Assembly (NCBI RefSeq): GCF_003285265.1
Contig: NZ_CP030239.1
Coordinates: 1,426,001-1,490,000, forward strand
From: Paracoccus mutanolyticus
Lineage (GTDB): Bacteria > Pseudomonadota > Alphaproteobacteria > Rhodobacterales > Rhodobacteraceae
Direction: 5' to 3'
Length of the DNA: 64,000 nt
The notes below the pieces were generated by a model, which worked only from the letters and a program-made list of their open reading frames with translations, was not told where the DNA came from and searched no databases. Both the position numbers and the translations under genes were made by a program. Of this stretch, positions 1-11,482 are shown in pieces (positions within the stretch are counted from its first letter, which is position 1; each line of letters begins with the position of its first letter).

Positions 1-2122
1 CGCCTCGGGACCCAGGCGCGCCAGCAGCGCCTCGCGCCCGCCGTGGCGGATCAGCAGGCGCTGGATCAGGTCATAGGGCCGCATGAAGCCGGTCTGGCCC
101 ATCAGGTCCGACAGCACCTCGACCGCGTGGCGATGCGCGGATTCCCGCAGTCGCCGCCACAGGTATTCGCCGCGTTTGCGCCCTGCCGCCAAGCGGTACA
201 GCGCCTCCTCGGTCAACCCGAACAGGGGCGAGCGCAGGGCGGCGGCCAGCGACAGGTCGTCCTCGGGCGTGGCCAGGACCGACAGCACGGCGCTGATGTC
301 CTTGACGGCCATCTCTCCGGCCAGCTTCAGCCGGTCGGCGCCGGCCACGGGCAGGTTCGCCGACTTCAGCGCCGCGATGATTTCGGCAAACAGGTCCGAG
401 CGGCGCTGCACCAGGATCAGCACGTCGCCGGCCCGGACCCGGCGCACCGCGCCCGACTTGGCGTCAAAGATCGGCTGGCCGAGCATGGCGCGGATCGCCT
501 CGGCGACGGCGCGGGCCGCTGCGTGGTTTCCGAATCTCGGCCGGCTGGCCACGGGGCTGGTCCAGTCGCCGGGCTCGGGCCGGTCGGGCCGGGGGACCGC
601 CGGCCACAGGTCGACCCGGCCCGGCATGTCGCCGCGAAAGGCCAGGTGGCGCGGCGGATCGCCCAGGCCCTGCGCGGCATCGCCGGCAAAGACCTGGTCC
701 ACCAGCGACAGGATCGCGGTCGAGGACCGGAACGAATGGCGCAATTCCAGCACCTGCATCGGGTTCTGCACCGACTCGAAGGCGGCGGCGAAACCGGCGC
801 GGCGGGCCTCGAACACGGCGATGTCGGCCCCCTGGAAGGAATAGATCGACTGCTTGGGATCGCCCACCACGAACAGGCTGCGCGCCACATCCCGCGCGCC
901 CTGCCCCGAGGTGAATTCGTCCGTCAGCCGCTCGATCACCTGCCATTGCGCGGGGCTGGTGTCCTGCGCCTCGTCGACCAGGATGTGGTCGATGCCACCG
1001 TCCAGGCGGAACAGCACCCATTGCGCCATGCTGTCGTCCGACAAAAGCCGCGCCGTCCGTTCGATCAGGTCGTCGAAATCCAGCCAGCCCTGCACCGCCT
1101 TTTGCGCCCGATATTGCGCCATGAAGGTATGGCCGAAGCCGTGCAGCGCCAGGCATTTCTGGGCATGGGCCAGGGCAATGCGGCGCGGCCGCGCCAGGGC
1201 CACGCGCTCCATCAGGATGGCAAGGTCCTCCATCAGATGCGCGCAGGGGCCGGTGCGCAGCCCCTTGGTCGGAAAGCCATCGTATTTCGGGGCGAAGGGC
1301 TCCTTGGCGGTGGCGCCGTAAAGCAGGACCGATTCCAGGATCGCGAGTTCCGCCGCGCCGGGGCGGGTCCAGTCGCCCTGCGCCAGCCGGGCCGCCGCCT
1401 TCTGGTCGTTGGCGCCGCTTTTCTGCAGATGCGGGATCAGCGCGGCGACGACCAGCGCGCCATCCCCGAAGCATTCCGCCAGCAGGCCCGCCATGTCGGC
1501 GCCGGGCTGCAATCCGCAGGACCGCCACAGCGCGTCCCGGTCGGCGGGGGCATCGAACCCCCGCAGCCCGGCCAGGAAGGCGTCGAGGTTTTCGCCCGAA
1601 TGCAGCGCCAGCAGGTCCTTAAGCGCGGGATGGCCGTCGCGGGCCATTTCCTCGATGATCTCGGCGCGCAGCAGGGCGGCGCTGCGGTCGTCAAGCTCGG
1701 TAAAGCCGTGCGGCACGCCCGCCTCGATCGGAAAGCGGCGCAGGACGCCCGCGCAGAAGCTGTGGATGGTCTGGACCTTCAGCCCGCCCGGCGTCTCGAT
1801 GGCGCGGGCGAACAGGCGGCGCGCGGCCCGCAGGTCGGGCGCGGTCCCCTCGCCCAGCCGGGCGAGTTCGGCGCGCAGGCCGGGTTCGGGCAGCATGGCC
1901 CATTGCCCCAGCCGCGCCAGCAGGCGGTTCTGCATCTCGGTCGCCGCCGCCTTGGTATAGGTCAGGCACAGGATGCGTTCGGGCGCGGTCCCGGCCAGCA
2001 GCAGACGCGCCACCCGGTCGGTCAGCACCCGCGTCTTGCCCGAGCCCGCATTGGCCGTCAGCACAGGTCGAGCGCAGCGGATCGGCCGCCCGCACCTGGG
2101 CCAGCGTCGCCTCATCCATCAT
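1..2122 (-). pseudogene. addA: AddA, double-strand break repair helicase-nuclease subunit (partial, frameshifted)
   Basis: UvrD/Rep-type helicase subunit of the AddAB recombination complex, which unwinds and resects double-strand breaks for RecA loading. The product starts at 2122 with MMDEATLAQ, and the start overlaps the addB stop (ATGA). In the correct frame one reads Walker A (ANAGSGKT, about 2035-2060), IHSFC, the Walker B-like DEAQDT (about 961-975) and VGDPKQSIYSFQG. The C-terminal nuclease domain lies beyond the left edge. One extra base near 2064, between codons for RST and LTANAG, breaks the frame just before Walker A; from there the same frame holds to base 1. A single indel in an essential motif of an otherwise well preserved gene suggests a consensus error more than decay. 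Identity is secure from the motifs and the addB-addA order. Confidence 0.9.
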
Positions 2123-5047
2123 GGCCGAACCTTTCGGAGACCGCCGCCTGGGTCGCGTCCCATTCGCCGTGGCGCGACAGGTGGTCGTAATCGCTGGCGT
2201 GGTCGGTGCGCTCCATCGCCAGGCGGGCGACAAAGCCGCGCTCGCCGCGCAGGTAAAGCCCGATCAGCGCGACGAAGCCCTGCCAGGTTTCCAGCGCGAA
2301 ACCGGGCCCGAATTCGCGCGGTTCGGTTTTGCCCTCGCCCCCCAGCTGGATATAGCTGATCCCCGCGACCGGGACGGGGCCAAGCTTGCCAAAACCGCCC
2401 ATCTCGACCATCGCGGCCTCAAGCGGCAGCTGCTTGTCGAAATGCGCGATCTGCTTGTCGCTGGGCGGCTTGCCGGACTTGTAGTCATAGACATGCACCC
2501 GCCCGTCCGTCAGCAGGTCCAGCCGGTCGGGGCGCGCGGTCAGGCGGAACTCCATGCCGGGCACCGCCAGCGCGCCGCGGTCCTCGATCACCACGGGGCG
2601 GCCCTGGGTCAGGCGCAGCGCCTCGTCCGCCATCAGCCGGTCGGCGACGCCGGCAATGCGGGCGCGCCAGAACAGCCGGGCCGAGGGCCAGGGCACATCG
2701 CGCTCCAGCACCGCATCGGTGATCGACAGCAGCCGCGCCGTCATCACCTCGGGCGTCTCGGGCAGGTCGGGCAGGCCGCGCAGGAAACGGTCCATGATGT
2801 CGTGAAGCACATTGCCGCGCTCGGCCGCGCTGGGTTCGGGGCGCAGCGGGTCCAGCGCCCTGAGGCCCAGGACGCGGCGCGCATAGACCGCATAGGGATC
2901 GCGGATCAGGGTGCGGACCTCGGTCACGGACATCTCGGACAGGGCGGGCGCGGGCGGGATGGGCGCGGGACGCGGGGCCGGGGCCACGCGGTCGCGGGGC
3001 CGGGCCTGCGCCTCGGCCAGGTCCAGCCAGGCCTGCCCGCGCACCGCATGTCGGCCAGCGCCCGCGGCCCGTCCTGCCCGGGCAGGCCGCCCAGCAGGTT
3101 CACCAGCCGGTTCAGCCAGCGCGAGGGGATCGTCTCGGCCTCGGCATCGCGGCGGGCGCGGGTCAGGATGACCTGCGCCGCCCCCACGGCCTGCTGGAAG
3201 TCATGCGCGGCCAGGCCCACCCGGCGTTCGGGCAGGGTCAGGCCGGCGGCCAGCCGCATTGGGCGCGACAGCCAGGGATCGGGCGGCAGGGCCTGCGGCC
3301 AGCCGCCTTCGTTCAGGCCCGACAGGATGACCAGGCCCGCGACCTCGCCCACCGCCTCGGTCCGGGCCTCGCGCGGGCCGCGAAAGCGGACCAGGGGATG
3401 GGCGGCCACATCCTGACGCACCGCCTGGCCCTGCAGCTGTTCGTGCAGCAGGTCGCGAAACTCGGAGGGGCGCAGGGCATGGCCCATGGCGGCATGGGCG
3501 TCGAGCTGGTCCAGCACCGCGCGCGCCAGCCCGCCCGAGGCCTTGGCCCAGAGTTCCGAGGCCTCGGCGCTGCCGCCCGGCCCGGCCGCCAGATCCTCGG
3601 CCAGGGCGCGCAGGTCGCGCAGGCGGTTGGCCAGCGGACGCGGCGCGCGGTCGCCGGCCGCGGCACGATCCGGTCCAGCAGCCCGGCCAGCCACAAGGCC
3701 CAGGGCTTGCTTTTGTCGTCGCCCTTGTCGGCCCAGGCGCGCAGCGCGGCGCCGTCTGGAAAGGCGGGGCCATGCTTGCGCAGATGCAGTTCCAGGTCGC
3801 GGGTGTGGCGGTTGTGTTCGCGCCGGAAGTCCGGACCCAGCCCGGTCGCCGTCACCGGATGCTTCAGCAGCACCAGAAGCGCGTCGACCATCAGTTCGGC
3901 CCCGTAAAGATCCGCGACATGGCGCAGGAACAGGCCCGGCGCGGTCAGCGGCAGGGGCTGGCCCGCGGAATCGTCGGGGATGATGCCCCAGCGGTCCAGC
4001 GCCGATTGCACGCGCCGCGTCAGCATCCGGTCGGCGGCGATCAGGGTGACGGGCTGCCCGGCCTCGACCGCCTGGCGGATGACCAGGGCGACGGCGGCGG
4101 CCTCAAGGCCCGGCTGCTCGGCCTCGATCAGGGTCAGGTGTCGGGTGGCGGGCGGCAGGGGGCCCAGGCGCGGGCCTTCCTCGATCCACTGGTCGGTCAC
4201 GGGCGCGGGCCGCGCGCCAGCGAGATCAGGCGGTTGCGCGCCGGATCGGGCGCGGCCCCGGCCACCCGTCCGGCGGCGGGCCGAATCGGCCACGAAGGGG
4301 GCATAGCGGGCCTGCGGGTGATCCTCGGACCGGGCGTCGAGCCCCTCCCAGACCGACGCCGGCAGGTCCGGGTCGAAGCCCGGCAGCACCACGGCGCCCA
4401 GGGGCAGCCGCGCCACCGCGCGCATGAAATCCCGCGTCGCCCCGTGCGAGCCGGTCGGCCCGCGACCACCACCGGACCGTCGGGCAGGTCCTCGCCCCGC
4501 GCCCAGGCGGCGGCCAGGTGCTCGGCCGCGACGCGCTGGCGGCTTTCGCGGTCCTGCGGCGGGTCCGACAGGTAATAGCCCGCAGCGATGCGCAGGAAGG
4601 CCAGCGCCCGGCCCCAATGCTGGGCGTGATCGCTGGCGTCGATGCGGTCCAGCGCCTCGGCCCCCAGCCCTTCCAGCTGCATCTCGGCCATCAGCCCGGC
4701 CAGGGCGCCGCCAGTTCCGGCACCGACTGGCCCTGCGCGAGGTCCGGCTGGGCACGCAGCGCGGCGTCGATCAGCCGGCCCAGTTCCAGCCGCCGGGCCA
4801 GCGGCGCAGTCGCCGAGCCGCCGCCCAGGTCGGCGATCAGCCGCAGCCGGGGCAGGATGATCGGACCGCGCCAGATCAGCGCGTCGCGCAGCGCCATCAG
4901 CGACTGGCCCGAGTTCGCATAGACCGTCACCCGCGCCATGTCCTGGGCCGGGCGCCCCCGCATCCGCGCGATCAGCCCGTCCGCGAAGGCGCCGGGAAAA
5001 TCGGCCCCGCAGGGCAGGGCAAAGACGCCGTTCTGCCAGTCAGCCAC
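2112..5047 (-). pseudogene. addB: AddB, double-strand break repair subunit (several frameshifts)
   Basis: Partner of AddA: an inactivated helicase fold with a C-terminal RecB-type nuclease. The start is GTG at 5047, giving MADWQNGVFALPCGADFPGAF, typical of the family, and it overlaps the murU stop. The coding frame changes near 4700, 4450, 4260, 4205, 3665 and 3045. Between these points the protein is well preserved (LSGLNEGGWPQALPPDPWLS at about 3270-3330). The last 310 residues (3044-2112) are open and carry the nuclease region, with ERGNVLHDIMDRFL, the DLLTDGRVHVYDYKSGKPP active-site strand and LPLEAAM. Where checked, the break is one missing base in a G or C run (for example near 4700 and 3665). 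As given it cannot make a full protein; the pattern is compatible with sequencing error. Confidence 0.88.
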
Positions 5048-5707
5048 GCAAGAGCCCCTCGGCCAGCGGGATGCAGTCGGGCCGGCCCACGTCGCACCAG
5101 GCGCCCTGATGCACCAGCCCCTGCGCGCGGCCGTCCGCGATCAGCAGGTCCCACAGCCGGTTCAGCGAGAACACCTCATCGGGGATCTCGGCCAGACGGT
5201 CGGGGCGGACGATCTGCGCGCCGCCATAGACCAGATCGCCGCCGCGGATCAGCCGGTCGCCGGGGCCAAGGCCAAAGTCGCCGCCGCCCTGACGGCCATG
5301 GGTGCGGGCGATGGGCACCAGCATCAGCAGCGCGTCCATGTCGTCGCGCCAGGCGTCCAGCAGCGCCGCGACGGGGTTGGGGCCGATCCAGACGACGTCC
5401 GGGTTCATCGTGATCACAGGACCCGGGCCCAGCAGAGGCAGCGCCTTGCGCAGCCCGCCGCCGGTTTCCAGCAGCCGCTCGGTTTCGTCGGAAATCGCCG
5501 CCCGCGCACCGATGTGATGGCGGATCTGGCCGCCCAGATGGTGGTGTTGACGTCAACGCGGCCGGTGCCCGCCTGCTGGCCAAGGTCCAGCGCGCGGTCC
5601 AGCAGGGTGCGGCCGGCGACGGGGATCAGCGGCTTCGGCGTCACGTCGGTCAGCGGCGCCATGCGCGTGCCCTTGCCGGCGGCAAAGATCATCAGCGGCA
5701 GGCTCAT
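5040..5707 (-). pseudogene. murU: MurU-type nucleotidyltransferase (one frameshift)
   Basis: N-acetylmuramate-1-phosphate uridylyltransferase family, which makes UDP-MurNAc in peptidoglycan recycling. The N-terminus has the sugar nucleotidyltransferase signature [13 protein letters not shown] and then [18 protein letters not shown]. The frame breaks near 5555, where a run of three C's seems reduced to two in the stretch that should read NTHHLGGQIRHH. It resumes with GPGPVITMNPDVVWIGPNP and runs to the stop at 5040. The start overlaps the tsaE-amgK stop by 4 nt and the end overlaps addB. Pairing with an AmgK-type kinase immediately upstream supports the MurU role over a generic nucleotidyltransferase. 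Confidence 0.85.
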
Positions 5708-7119
5708 CCCGCGATCCTTTCCAGCACCCGGGCCGAGGGCGCCGGGATGCCCTGCATCGCCCGGGCCAGGGGCGCCAGCGCCGGATGAGCCAGGTCGCGC
5801 TGCAGCGCCTGCCAGACGCGCGGCATGAAGGCCAGGTAGCGGGTCTTGCCGTCGCGCTGCGCCAGACGGGTAAAGATGCCCAGGATGCGCAGGTTGCGCT
5901 GCGCCCCGAGCAGCGCATAGGCGGCGCGGAACCGGCCCTCGTCCTGCCCGGACGCGGCGATATAGCGGGCGATCTGCGCCTGTTCCAGCGCCGGGTCCAC
6001 GTCGCGCCGCGCGTCCTGAAGCGCCGAGACCAGGTCATAGGCCGGATGCACCGCCACCGCGTCCTGGAAATCCAGCACGCCCAGGGGCGCCGCGCCCAGC
6101 CAGACCAGGTTCTCGGCATGGAAATCGCGCAGGCCCAGAACGGGGGGCACATCCTGGCACAGGTCGGCGTGCAGCGCCTCGACCAGCGGCGCGATGTCCT
6201 GGCCAAGGCCGGGCGCGCCGGCGGCGGCGGGGTAGTATTCGGCGAACAGCCCCACCTGCCGGGCCAGTTCCGGCCCGTCCAGGCGCGGAACGTGGTCGGG
6301 CGGGGCATGGCCATGCAGCGCGACCAGCAGGTCGGTCATCCGGTCATAGACCTCGGGCGCCAGTTCGGGCTGCGCCGCCAGCACGCGAGCCACCAGGTCG
6401 TCGCCCAGATCCTCAAGCAGCAGCAGCCCTTCGTGCTGGTCGGCGGCCAGGATCTCGGGCGCGTGAAAGCCGCGGTTGCGCAGCCATTGCGTCATCGCGA
6501 CATAGGCGTCGGTCGTCCCCGGCGCCGCATCCATCAGCACGGCGCTGCGGTCTGCGTCCAGCAGCCGGAAATAGCGCCGGGACGAGGCGTCGCCGGCCAG
6601 CGGCAGCAGCCGCGCATGGGCCCAGCCGGCGCGGTGGACCAGCCGGGCGATGCACGGCAGGCGCGCGACGAACCCCCAGCGCGATTCCGAGCCGGCCAGC
6701 GTGATGCGCCGCAGGTCGGGGAACTCGGCATGGGGTTCCAGTCCGATGGTCAGCGGCTCGGGCAAGGCGCGGCCGTGATCGGGCCATTCGACCAGCACGA
6801 TCGCCTCGCGCATGGCCTCGTCCAGGCCAAGTTCGGCCAGTTCGTCGGGATGGGTCAGGCGGTAAAGATCGGCGTGCCAGATCTCGGTCCCCATCGGGTC
6901 GGCATAGGTCTGGACCAGGGTGAATGTCGGGCTTGGCACATCCTCGGCCATCTCGCCCTGACGGGCCTGGATGAAGGCGCGGGCGAAATGCGTCTTGCCG
7001 GCGCCGACCGGCCCTTCCAGCGCCAGCACGTCGCCGGGTTTCAGGACCGCCGCCATGACGCGGGCCAGGCAGGCGGTCAGGTCGGCATCGGCGGGATCAA
7101 GCGTCGCAAGCAGGCTCAT
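5704..7119 (-). CDS. tsaE: Bifunctional TsaE ATPase / AmgK-type sugar phosphotransferase
   Basis: A 471-residue fusion. Residues 1 to about 145 are TsaE, the ATPase needed for tRNA threonylcarbamoyladenosine synthesis, with Walker A GPVGAGKT at 36-43 and [10 protein letters not shown]. Residues from about 160 to 471 are an aminoglycoside-phosphotransferase-like kinase of the AmgK type (anomeric MurNAc/GlcNAc kinase), with [11 protein letters not shown], the catalytic loop [14 protein letters not shown] and the metal-binding [15 protein letters not shown]. The fusion is known in alphaproteobacteria. Downstream murU would use the kinase product. dapB ends only 24 nt upstream on the same strand, so co-transcription is likely. 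The frame is intact, which supports a natural fusion. Confidence 0.92.
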   Translation of the reverse strand: MSLLATLDPADADLTACLARVMAAVLKPGDVLALEGPVGAGKTHFARAFIQARQGEMAEDVPSPTFTLVQTYADPMGTEIWHADLYRLTHPDELAELGLDEAMREAIVLVEWPDHGRALPEPLTIGLEPHAEFPDLRRITLAGSESRWGFVARLPCIARLVHRAGWAHARLLPLAGDASSRRYFRLLDADRSAVLMDAAPGTTDAYVAMTQWLRNRGFHAPEILAADQHEGLLLLEDLGDDLVARVLAAQPELAPEVYDRMTDLLVALHGHAPPDHVPRLDGPELARQVGLFAEYYPAAAGAPGLGQDIAPLVEALHADLCQDVPPVLGLRDFHAENLVWLGAAPLGVLDFQDAVAVHPAYDLVSALQDARRDVDPALEQAQIARYIAASGQDEGRFRAAYALLGAQRNLRILGIFTRLAQRDGKTRYLAFMPRVWQALQRDLAHPALAPLARAMQGIPAPSARVLERIAG

Positions 7120-7143
7120 GGCGTCAATCTAAGCGCGCGGGCC

Positions 7144-7950
7144 CTACAGTCCAAGCACATCCGCCATGTCATATTCGCCCGGCCCCTTGTCCTGCCCCCA
7201 AAGCGCGGCCCTGAGCGCGCCGCGGGCAAAGATCGCGCGGTCGGTCGCCAGGTGGCGCAGCACCACGCGTTCGCCCGCGGTCGCAAAGATCACGTCGTGT
7301 TCGCCCACGATATCGCCGCCCCGGATCGCCGAGAACCCGATGCTGCCCGGCTGGCGCGCGCCGGTGATGCCTTCGCGGGCCGGGGTGCGCAGGTCGTCCA
7401 GGCTGTGGCCACGGCCTTCGGCGGCGGCCTCCCCCAGCATCAGCGCGGTGCCCGAGGGGGCGTCCACCTTGCGGTTGTGATGCGCCTCGACCACCTCGAT
7501 GTCCCAATCCTCGCCCAGGGCGGCGGCGACGCGGCGCGTCAGCCCGACCAGCAGGTTGACCCCAAGGCTCATGTTGCCGGCGCGGATGACCGGGGCGTGG
7601 CGGGCGGCGGCCTTGAGCTTGCCCAGGTCGGCAGGCTCGATCCCCGTGGTGCCGATGACATGCACGGCGCGGGCCTGCGCGGTCAGTTCCGCGAAAGCCA
7701 CCGAAGCCGCCGGAGAGGTGAAGTCGATCACCGCCTGCGCCCGGGCAATCGCCTCGACCGCGTCGTCGGTCACGGTGATCCCCAGCGCAGGCCCGCCCAT
7801 CGCCTGCCCGAGGTCGCGGCCGACCCAGGGGTTGCCGGGCCGCTCGATGGCGCCGACCAGGCGGGCCTGGTCCGAGCCCAGCACCGTGCGCACCAGCATC
7901 TGGCCCATGCGCCCCGAGGCCCCCGTGATGACGATTCCCGGTTTGTCCAT
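7144..7950 (-). CDS. dapB: 4-hydroxy-tetrahydrodipicolinate reductase DapB
   Basis: Second step of the diaminopimelate branch of lysine and peptidoglycan synthesis: NAD(P)H reduction of hydroxy-tetrahydrodipicolinate. The product is 268 residues, normal for DapB. The N-terminal Rossmann motif is [13 protein letters not shown]; the active-site segment is [19 protein letters not shown], with the catalytic His pair and Lys; [12 protein letters not shown] is also present. The ATG at 7950 was chosen over that at 7956 because the GGGGG ribosome-binding site sits about 7 nt from 7950 but only 1 nt from 7956. It is divergent from rbfA, so the 69-bp gap should hold both promoters. Confidence 0.96.
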   Translation of the reverse strand: MDKPGIVITGASGRMGQMLVRTVLGSDQARLVGAIERPGNPWVGRDLGQAMGGPALGITVTDDAVEAIARAQAVIDFTSPAASVAFAELTAQARAVHVIGTTGIEPADLGKLKAAARHAPVIRAGNMSLGVNLLVGLTRRVAAALGEDWDIEVVEAHHNRKVDAPSGTALMLGEAAAEGRGHSLDDLRTPAREGITGARQPGSIGFSAIRGGDIVGEHDVIFATAGERVVLRHLATDRAIFARGALRAALWGQDKGPGEYDMADVLGL

Positions 7951-8019
7951 GCTCATTCCCCCGTTTGGCCCCGTTCTATCCCGTTGCGGCGCGGGCCGCG
8001 ACCCCCTACATCTGCGGCC

Positions 8020-8439
8020 ATGGCACAGAACCGCTTTCATTCCGGCAATGGACCCTCGCAGCGCCAGTTGCGCGTGGGGGAACTGATCCGCCGCACGCTT
8101 TCGGACGTCCTGCTGCGCGGCGACGTGCACGACCCCGACCTGAACCGCCACTCGATCACGGTGGGCGAAGTGAAGACCTCGCCCGATCTCAAGGTCGCGA
8201 CGGCCTATGTGCTGCCGCTGGGCGGTCAGGGGGCCGAGGATGCGCTGGCCGCGCTGCGCCGCAACGCGCCCGAATTGCGCCACCTGGTCGCCAAGGCGAT
8301 GACGCTGAAATACGCGCCGCAGCTGCGCTTCGTGCTGGACGAGACCTTCGACCGCATGGACGACACCCGCCGCCTGTTCGCCGACGAACGCGTGCGCCGC
8401 GACCTGGACGCCCCGGACGACGGCACCGATGAGGATTGA
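8020..8439 (+). CDS. rbfA: 30S ribosome-binding factor RbfA
   Basis: Small KH-fold factor for 30S maturation and cold adaptation; it binds pre-30S particles near the 16S 5' helix. The product is 139 residues, with the family core [17 protein letters not shown] near the N-terminus, [19 protein letters not shown] in the middle and [19 protein letters not shown] near the end. The stop overlaps the next gene by 11 nt. The order rbfA, phosphodiester glycosidase, truB looks like one operon; rbfA and truB are commonly linked in bacteria. Confidence 0.96.
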   Translation: MAQNRFHSGNGPSQRQLRVGELIRRTLSDVLLRGDVHDPDLNRHSITVGEVKTSPDLKVATAYVLPLGGQGAEDALAALRRNAPELRHLVAKAMTLKYAPQLRFVLDETFDRMDDTRRLFADERVRRDLDAPDDGTDED

Positions 8440-9184
8440 TCTGAAGCGCCGGCTGGGCCTGGCCATCGGCGCGCTGATCGCGATGACCCTGCCCGCCGTG
8501 GCCGGGATCTGCGAAAAGCGCCAGTTCGACGGGCAGGGCTATGTCGTCTGCACGCTGGAGGCCGCGCAGGAGCCGGGTCTGGCGCTGTGGCTGAACGGGC
8601 CGGACGGGCAGGTGCTGGGCGATTTCACCGCCGTGCGCCGCACGCTTGCCCCGGACGAGACGCTGGCCTTCGCGATGAACGCGGGCATGTATCACGCGGA
8701 TTATTCCCCGGTGGGGCTTTACGTCAGCGACGGCGAGCAGAGCCATGACCTTGTCACCGCGGGCGGGGCTGGCAATTTCGGGATGCTGCCGAACGGCGTC
8801 TTTTGCGCCGGCGGCGCGCGCGCCTTTCAGGTGATCGAAAGCCGCGCCTTTGCCAAGGCCCGGCCGCAATGCCGCATCGCCACCCAGTCCGGGCCGATGC
8901 TGGTCATCGACGGCGCGCTGCACCCGCGCTTCCTGGTGGATTCGGACAGCCGCTATGTCCGGAACGGGGTCGGCGTCTCGCCCGACGGGCAGACCGCCTG
9001 GTTCGCGATATCCGACCGGGCGGTGACGTTCCACGAATTCGGCCGGCTGTTCCGGGACGGGCTGGGCGCGCGGGATGCGCTGTATTTCGACGGCTCGATT
9101 TCCCGGCTGTATGCGCCCGCGCTGAACCGCGCCGATTTCGGGCGCCGGCTGGGGCCGATCATCGGCTATGTGGAACGGAACTAG
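8429..9184 (+). CDS. Secreted phosphodiester glycosidase family protein (NAGPA/DUF2233-like)
   Basis: A 251-residue protein with a signal peptide at residues 1-26 ([19 protein letters not shown]). The body matches the phosphodiester glycosidase (NAGPA) fold: [19 protein letters not shown], the gap-free [40 protein letters not shown] and the closing [12 protein letters not shown]. Such proteins act in the periplasm on sugar phosphodiesters; the substrate here is unknown. The start codon lies inside the rbfA end, and truB begins directly after the TAG stop, so translation is probably coupled. Confidence 0.85.
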   Translation: MRIDLKRRLGLAIGALIAMTLPAVAGICEKRQFDGQGYVVCTLEAAQEPGLALWLNGPDGQVLGDFTAVRRTLAPDETLAFAMNAGMYHADYSPVGLYVSDGEQSHDLVTAGGAGNFGMLPNGVFCAGGARAFQVIESRAFAKARPQCRIATQSGPMLVIDGALHPRFLVDSDSRYVRNGVGVSPDGQTAWFAISDRAVTFHEFGRLFRDGLGARDALYFDGSISRLYAPALNRADFGRRLGPIIGYVERN

Positions 9185-10081
9185 ATGGCACGCAAAAAAG
9201 GACGCGAGATCCACGGCTGGCTGATCGTGGACAAGCCTGCGGGCGTCGGCTCGACCGATGTGGTGGGCAAGGTCCGCTGGGCGCTGGACGCGAAAAAGGC
9301 CGGCCACGCCGGGACGCTGGACCCGGATGCGACCGGCGTTCTGGCCATCGCTCTGGGCGAGGCCACGAAAACCGTGCCGCTGCTGACCGAGGCGCTGAAG
9401 GCCTATGACTTCACGGTGAACTGGGGCGCCGAGACGACGACGGACGACGCCTCGGGCGCGGTGCTGCGCAGCACGGACGCCCGCCCCGACGCCGACGCGC
9501 TCAGCGCCGCCCTGCCCCGCTTTACCGGCGAGATCATGCAGGTCCCCCCCGCCGTGTCCGCCGTCAAGGTCGACGGCGCCCGCGCCTATGACCTGGCGCG
9601 CGAGGGCGAGGCGGTGGAACTGGCTGCCCGTCCGCTGTGGGTGGAATCGCTGGACTTGCTTGGCACGACGCCCGACACGGCCGATCTGCGCATGGTCTGC
9701 GGCAAGGGCGGCTATGTCCGCAGCATCGCCCGCGACCTTGGCCGCGCGCTTGGCTGCCTGGGCCATGTCGCGCATCTGCGCCGCATCTGGTCGGGCCCGT
9801 TCGACGCCGACCAGGGCATCGCCCTTGACCGGATCGACCGCGCCAACCAGGCCGAGATCGAGGCCGCGCTGCTGCCGCTGGAAGCGGCGCTGGCCGACCT
9901 GCCGCAGATGCAGGCCACCGAGCAGGGCGCGACCCGCATCCTGAACGGCAACCCGGGCCAGGTGCTGGGCCATGCCGATTACGGCACCGAGGTCTGGGTC
10001 AGCCGCCAGGGCCGGCCCCTGTGCATCGGCCGCTATCTGGGCGGCGAGGTGCAGCCCGTCCGCGTCTTCAACCTGGGCTGA
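9185..10081 (+). CDS. truB: tRNA pseudouridine(55) synthase TruB
   Basis: Makes pseudouridine 55 in the T loop of most tRNAs. The product is 298 residues. The catalytic Asp is in [12 protein letters not shown] (about residues 40-51), preceded by [17 protein letters not shown]. The motif [19 protein letters not shown] and the segment [16 protein letters not shown] are characteristic. The start follows the upstream stop with no spacer. The 3' end overlaps the convergent GFA gene by 14 bp. Confidence 0.97.
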   Translation: MARKKGREIHGWLIVDKPAGVGSTDVVGKVRWALDAKKAGHAGTLDPDATGVLAIALGEATKTVPLLTEALKAYDFTVNWGAETTTDDASGAVLRSTDARPDADALSAALPRFTGEIMQVPPAVSAVKVDGARAYDLAREGEAVELAARPLWVESLDLLGTTPDTADLRMVCGKGGYVRSIARDLGRALGCLGHVAHLRRIWSGPFDADQGIALDRIDRANQAEIEAALLPLEAALADLPQMQATEQGATRILNGNPGQVLGHADYGTEVWVSRQGRPLCIGRYLGGEVQPVRVFNLG

Positions 10082-10499
10082 CCGGCTCGTAGCGCAGGAT
10101 GCCCACCACGCCGTCGCTGCCGCCATCGGCGCTGTGGTGGATGCCGTCGGTCACCGGCACTTCGGCGAAATCGAACGGGCTGATGCCGGCCAGGCAGGCG
10201 GCGTTCACCCCGTATTCCCGCGGGTTCGAGCGGCGGCGGTGGTGGGTATAGATGCCGCAGGTCTTGCAGAAATGGTGCTGCGCGGTGCCGGTGTTGAACT
10301 GGTAAAGCGCCAGGTTCTCCGCGCCCTGTGTGACCTCGAGATCATCGAGCAGCGCGGTCAGCGCCACCGCGCCCCGCATCCGGCAGAACGAGCAGTTGCA
10401 GCGCCGGGCCGCGTCCAGCCCCTCGGCCAGCCGCACGCGAAAGCGGACCGCGCCGCAATGGCAGGCGCCCTTGCGCCATGCGTTGTCCGGGTTGGTCAT
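10068..10499 (-). CDS. GFA-family zinc-binding protein
   Basis: A 143-residue member of the glutathione-dependent formaldehyde-activating enzyme-like (GFA) family, small beta-fold zinc proteins; most members have no proven activity. Metal-binding cysteines are in [22 protein letters not shown] and [11 protein letters not shown]. The ATG at 10499 overlaps the stop of the upstream MBL gene (ATGA), so the two are translationally coupled. It converges on truB. Confidence 0.85.
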   Translation of the reverse strand: MTNPDNAWRKGACHCGAVRFRVRLAEGLDAARRCNCSFCRMRGAVALTALLDDLEVTQGAENLALYQFNTGTAQHHFCKTCGIYTHHRRRSNPREYGVNAACLAGISPFDFAEVPVTDGIHHSADGGSDGVVGILRYEPVSPG

Positions 10500-11422
10500 T
10501 CGGCGAACTGATAGCTGGCGGGGACGAAGCGATACGATCCCTCGCCGTTCGGCGCGATGAAGCCCAGGGCGGGGAACGGCATGTGATAGCCGATGAAGGG
10601 GATCCTTTCCTCGGCCAGCCGCGCCAGCACCTGTCTGCGGGTGGCGGCGCCCATCTCCTTGTCCACGTCGAAACGCACATGCCAGTCGGGGCGCTGCACC
10701 GAATAGACGTAATGGTTGAAGCTGTCGCCGGTCAGCAGCAGGCGCTGGCTGCCGCTTTCCAGCAGATAGGTGGTGTGGCCCGGAGTATGGCCATGCGCGG
10801 CTTCGGCCCGGACGCCCGGCAGCACCTCGTCGCCATCGCCGATCTGGCGGGCCTTGCCGATCAGCGGCTTGACCTTGGCGGTATAGGCGTCGCTTGGGTT
10901 GGCGGCCCAATAGTCGTTCTCCTCGCGCGGGACGACCAGTTCCGCATTGGGAAACACCGGCGCATCACCCTCGATCAGCCCGCCGACATGGTCGCCGTGC
11001 ATGTGGGTCAGGACGACATGGGTCACGTCGCCGGGCTGGACCCCGGCCTCGGCCAGCGAGGCGAGCGTGTTCGCGGCCTGCATCCCGGCGTCGAACAAGA
11101 CCACCGCATCGCCCGCGCGCAGCAGGGTCGGCGTATAGGACCCGCCGGTGCGGTCGGCGGGGATGAAGTTCTGCGCGCTCAGCGCCTCGAACTCGGCAGG
11201 GTCGGCGTTCAGGCCGAAGGTCTTGATCGGGTCGGGATTGCTGCCCGTGCCGCCCAGGAGGGTGCTGACCTGGACATCCCCCAGCCGGATGGTGTGCGCA
11301 CGGCCGGCGAAGGCGGGTTTTTCCGGGGCCGCGGGCGCGGTCTGGGCGGTGGCGGGCAGGGCCAGGGACATGGGCAGGGCTCCTCCGATCAGCAGGGCGC
11401 CGCGGCGGGTGATGGTGGTCAT
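10496..11422 (-). CDS. Exported MBL-fold metallohydrolase
   Basis: A 308-residue metallo-beta-lactamase-fold hydrolase. The start at 11422 (MTTITRRGALLIGGALPM) has a GGGGG ribosome-binding site about 7 nt upstream. The N-terminus is signal-peptide-like with an RR pair, so Tat export is possible. Metal ligands are in LTHMHGDHVGG, GHTPGHTTYLL and LLLTGDSFNH. A periplasmic lactonase- or quorum-quencher-like hydrolase is possible; the substrate cannot be told. Confidence 0.85.
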   Translation of the reverse strand: MTTITRRGALLIGGALPMSLALPATAQTAPAAPEKPAFAGRAHTIRLGDVQVSTLLGGTGSNPDPIKTFGLNADPAEFEALSAQNFIPADRTGGSYTPTLLRAGDAVVLFDAGMQAANTLASLAEAGVQPGDVTHVVLTHMHGDHVGGLIEGDAPVFPNAELVVPREENDYWAANPSDAYTAKVKPLIGKARQIGDGDEVLPGVRAEAAHGHTPGHTTYLLESGSQRLLLTGDSFNHYVYSVQRPDWHVRFDVDKEMGAATRRQVLARLAEERIPFIGYHMPFPALGFIAPNGEGSYRFVPASYQFAE

Positions 11423-11482
11423 GGACTTTCCCCCTTGCATCAATGGCCGATCAACCGCCAAGGCGGCCCCCGGTTCCGGTGT

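Noticed and set aside
43..2190. 715-codon plus-strand open frame opposite addA
   Set aside because: Arg/Gln/Gly-rich antisense shadow in high-GC DNA; the minus strand carries clear AddA helicase motifs.
5785..8439. 884-codon plus-strand frame ending with rbfA
   Set aside because: Only the last 139 codons (RbfA) are real; the rest is antisense to tsaE-amgK and dapB.
8189..10126. 645-codon minus-strand frame opposite rbfA, the glycosidase and truB
   Set aside because: Antisense shadow of three well supported plus-strand genes.
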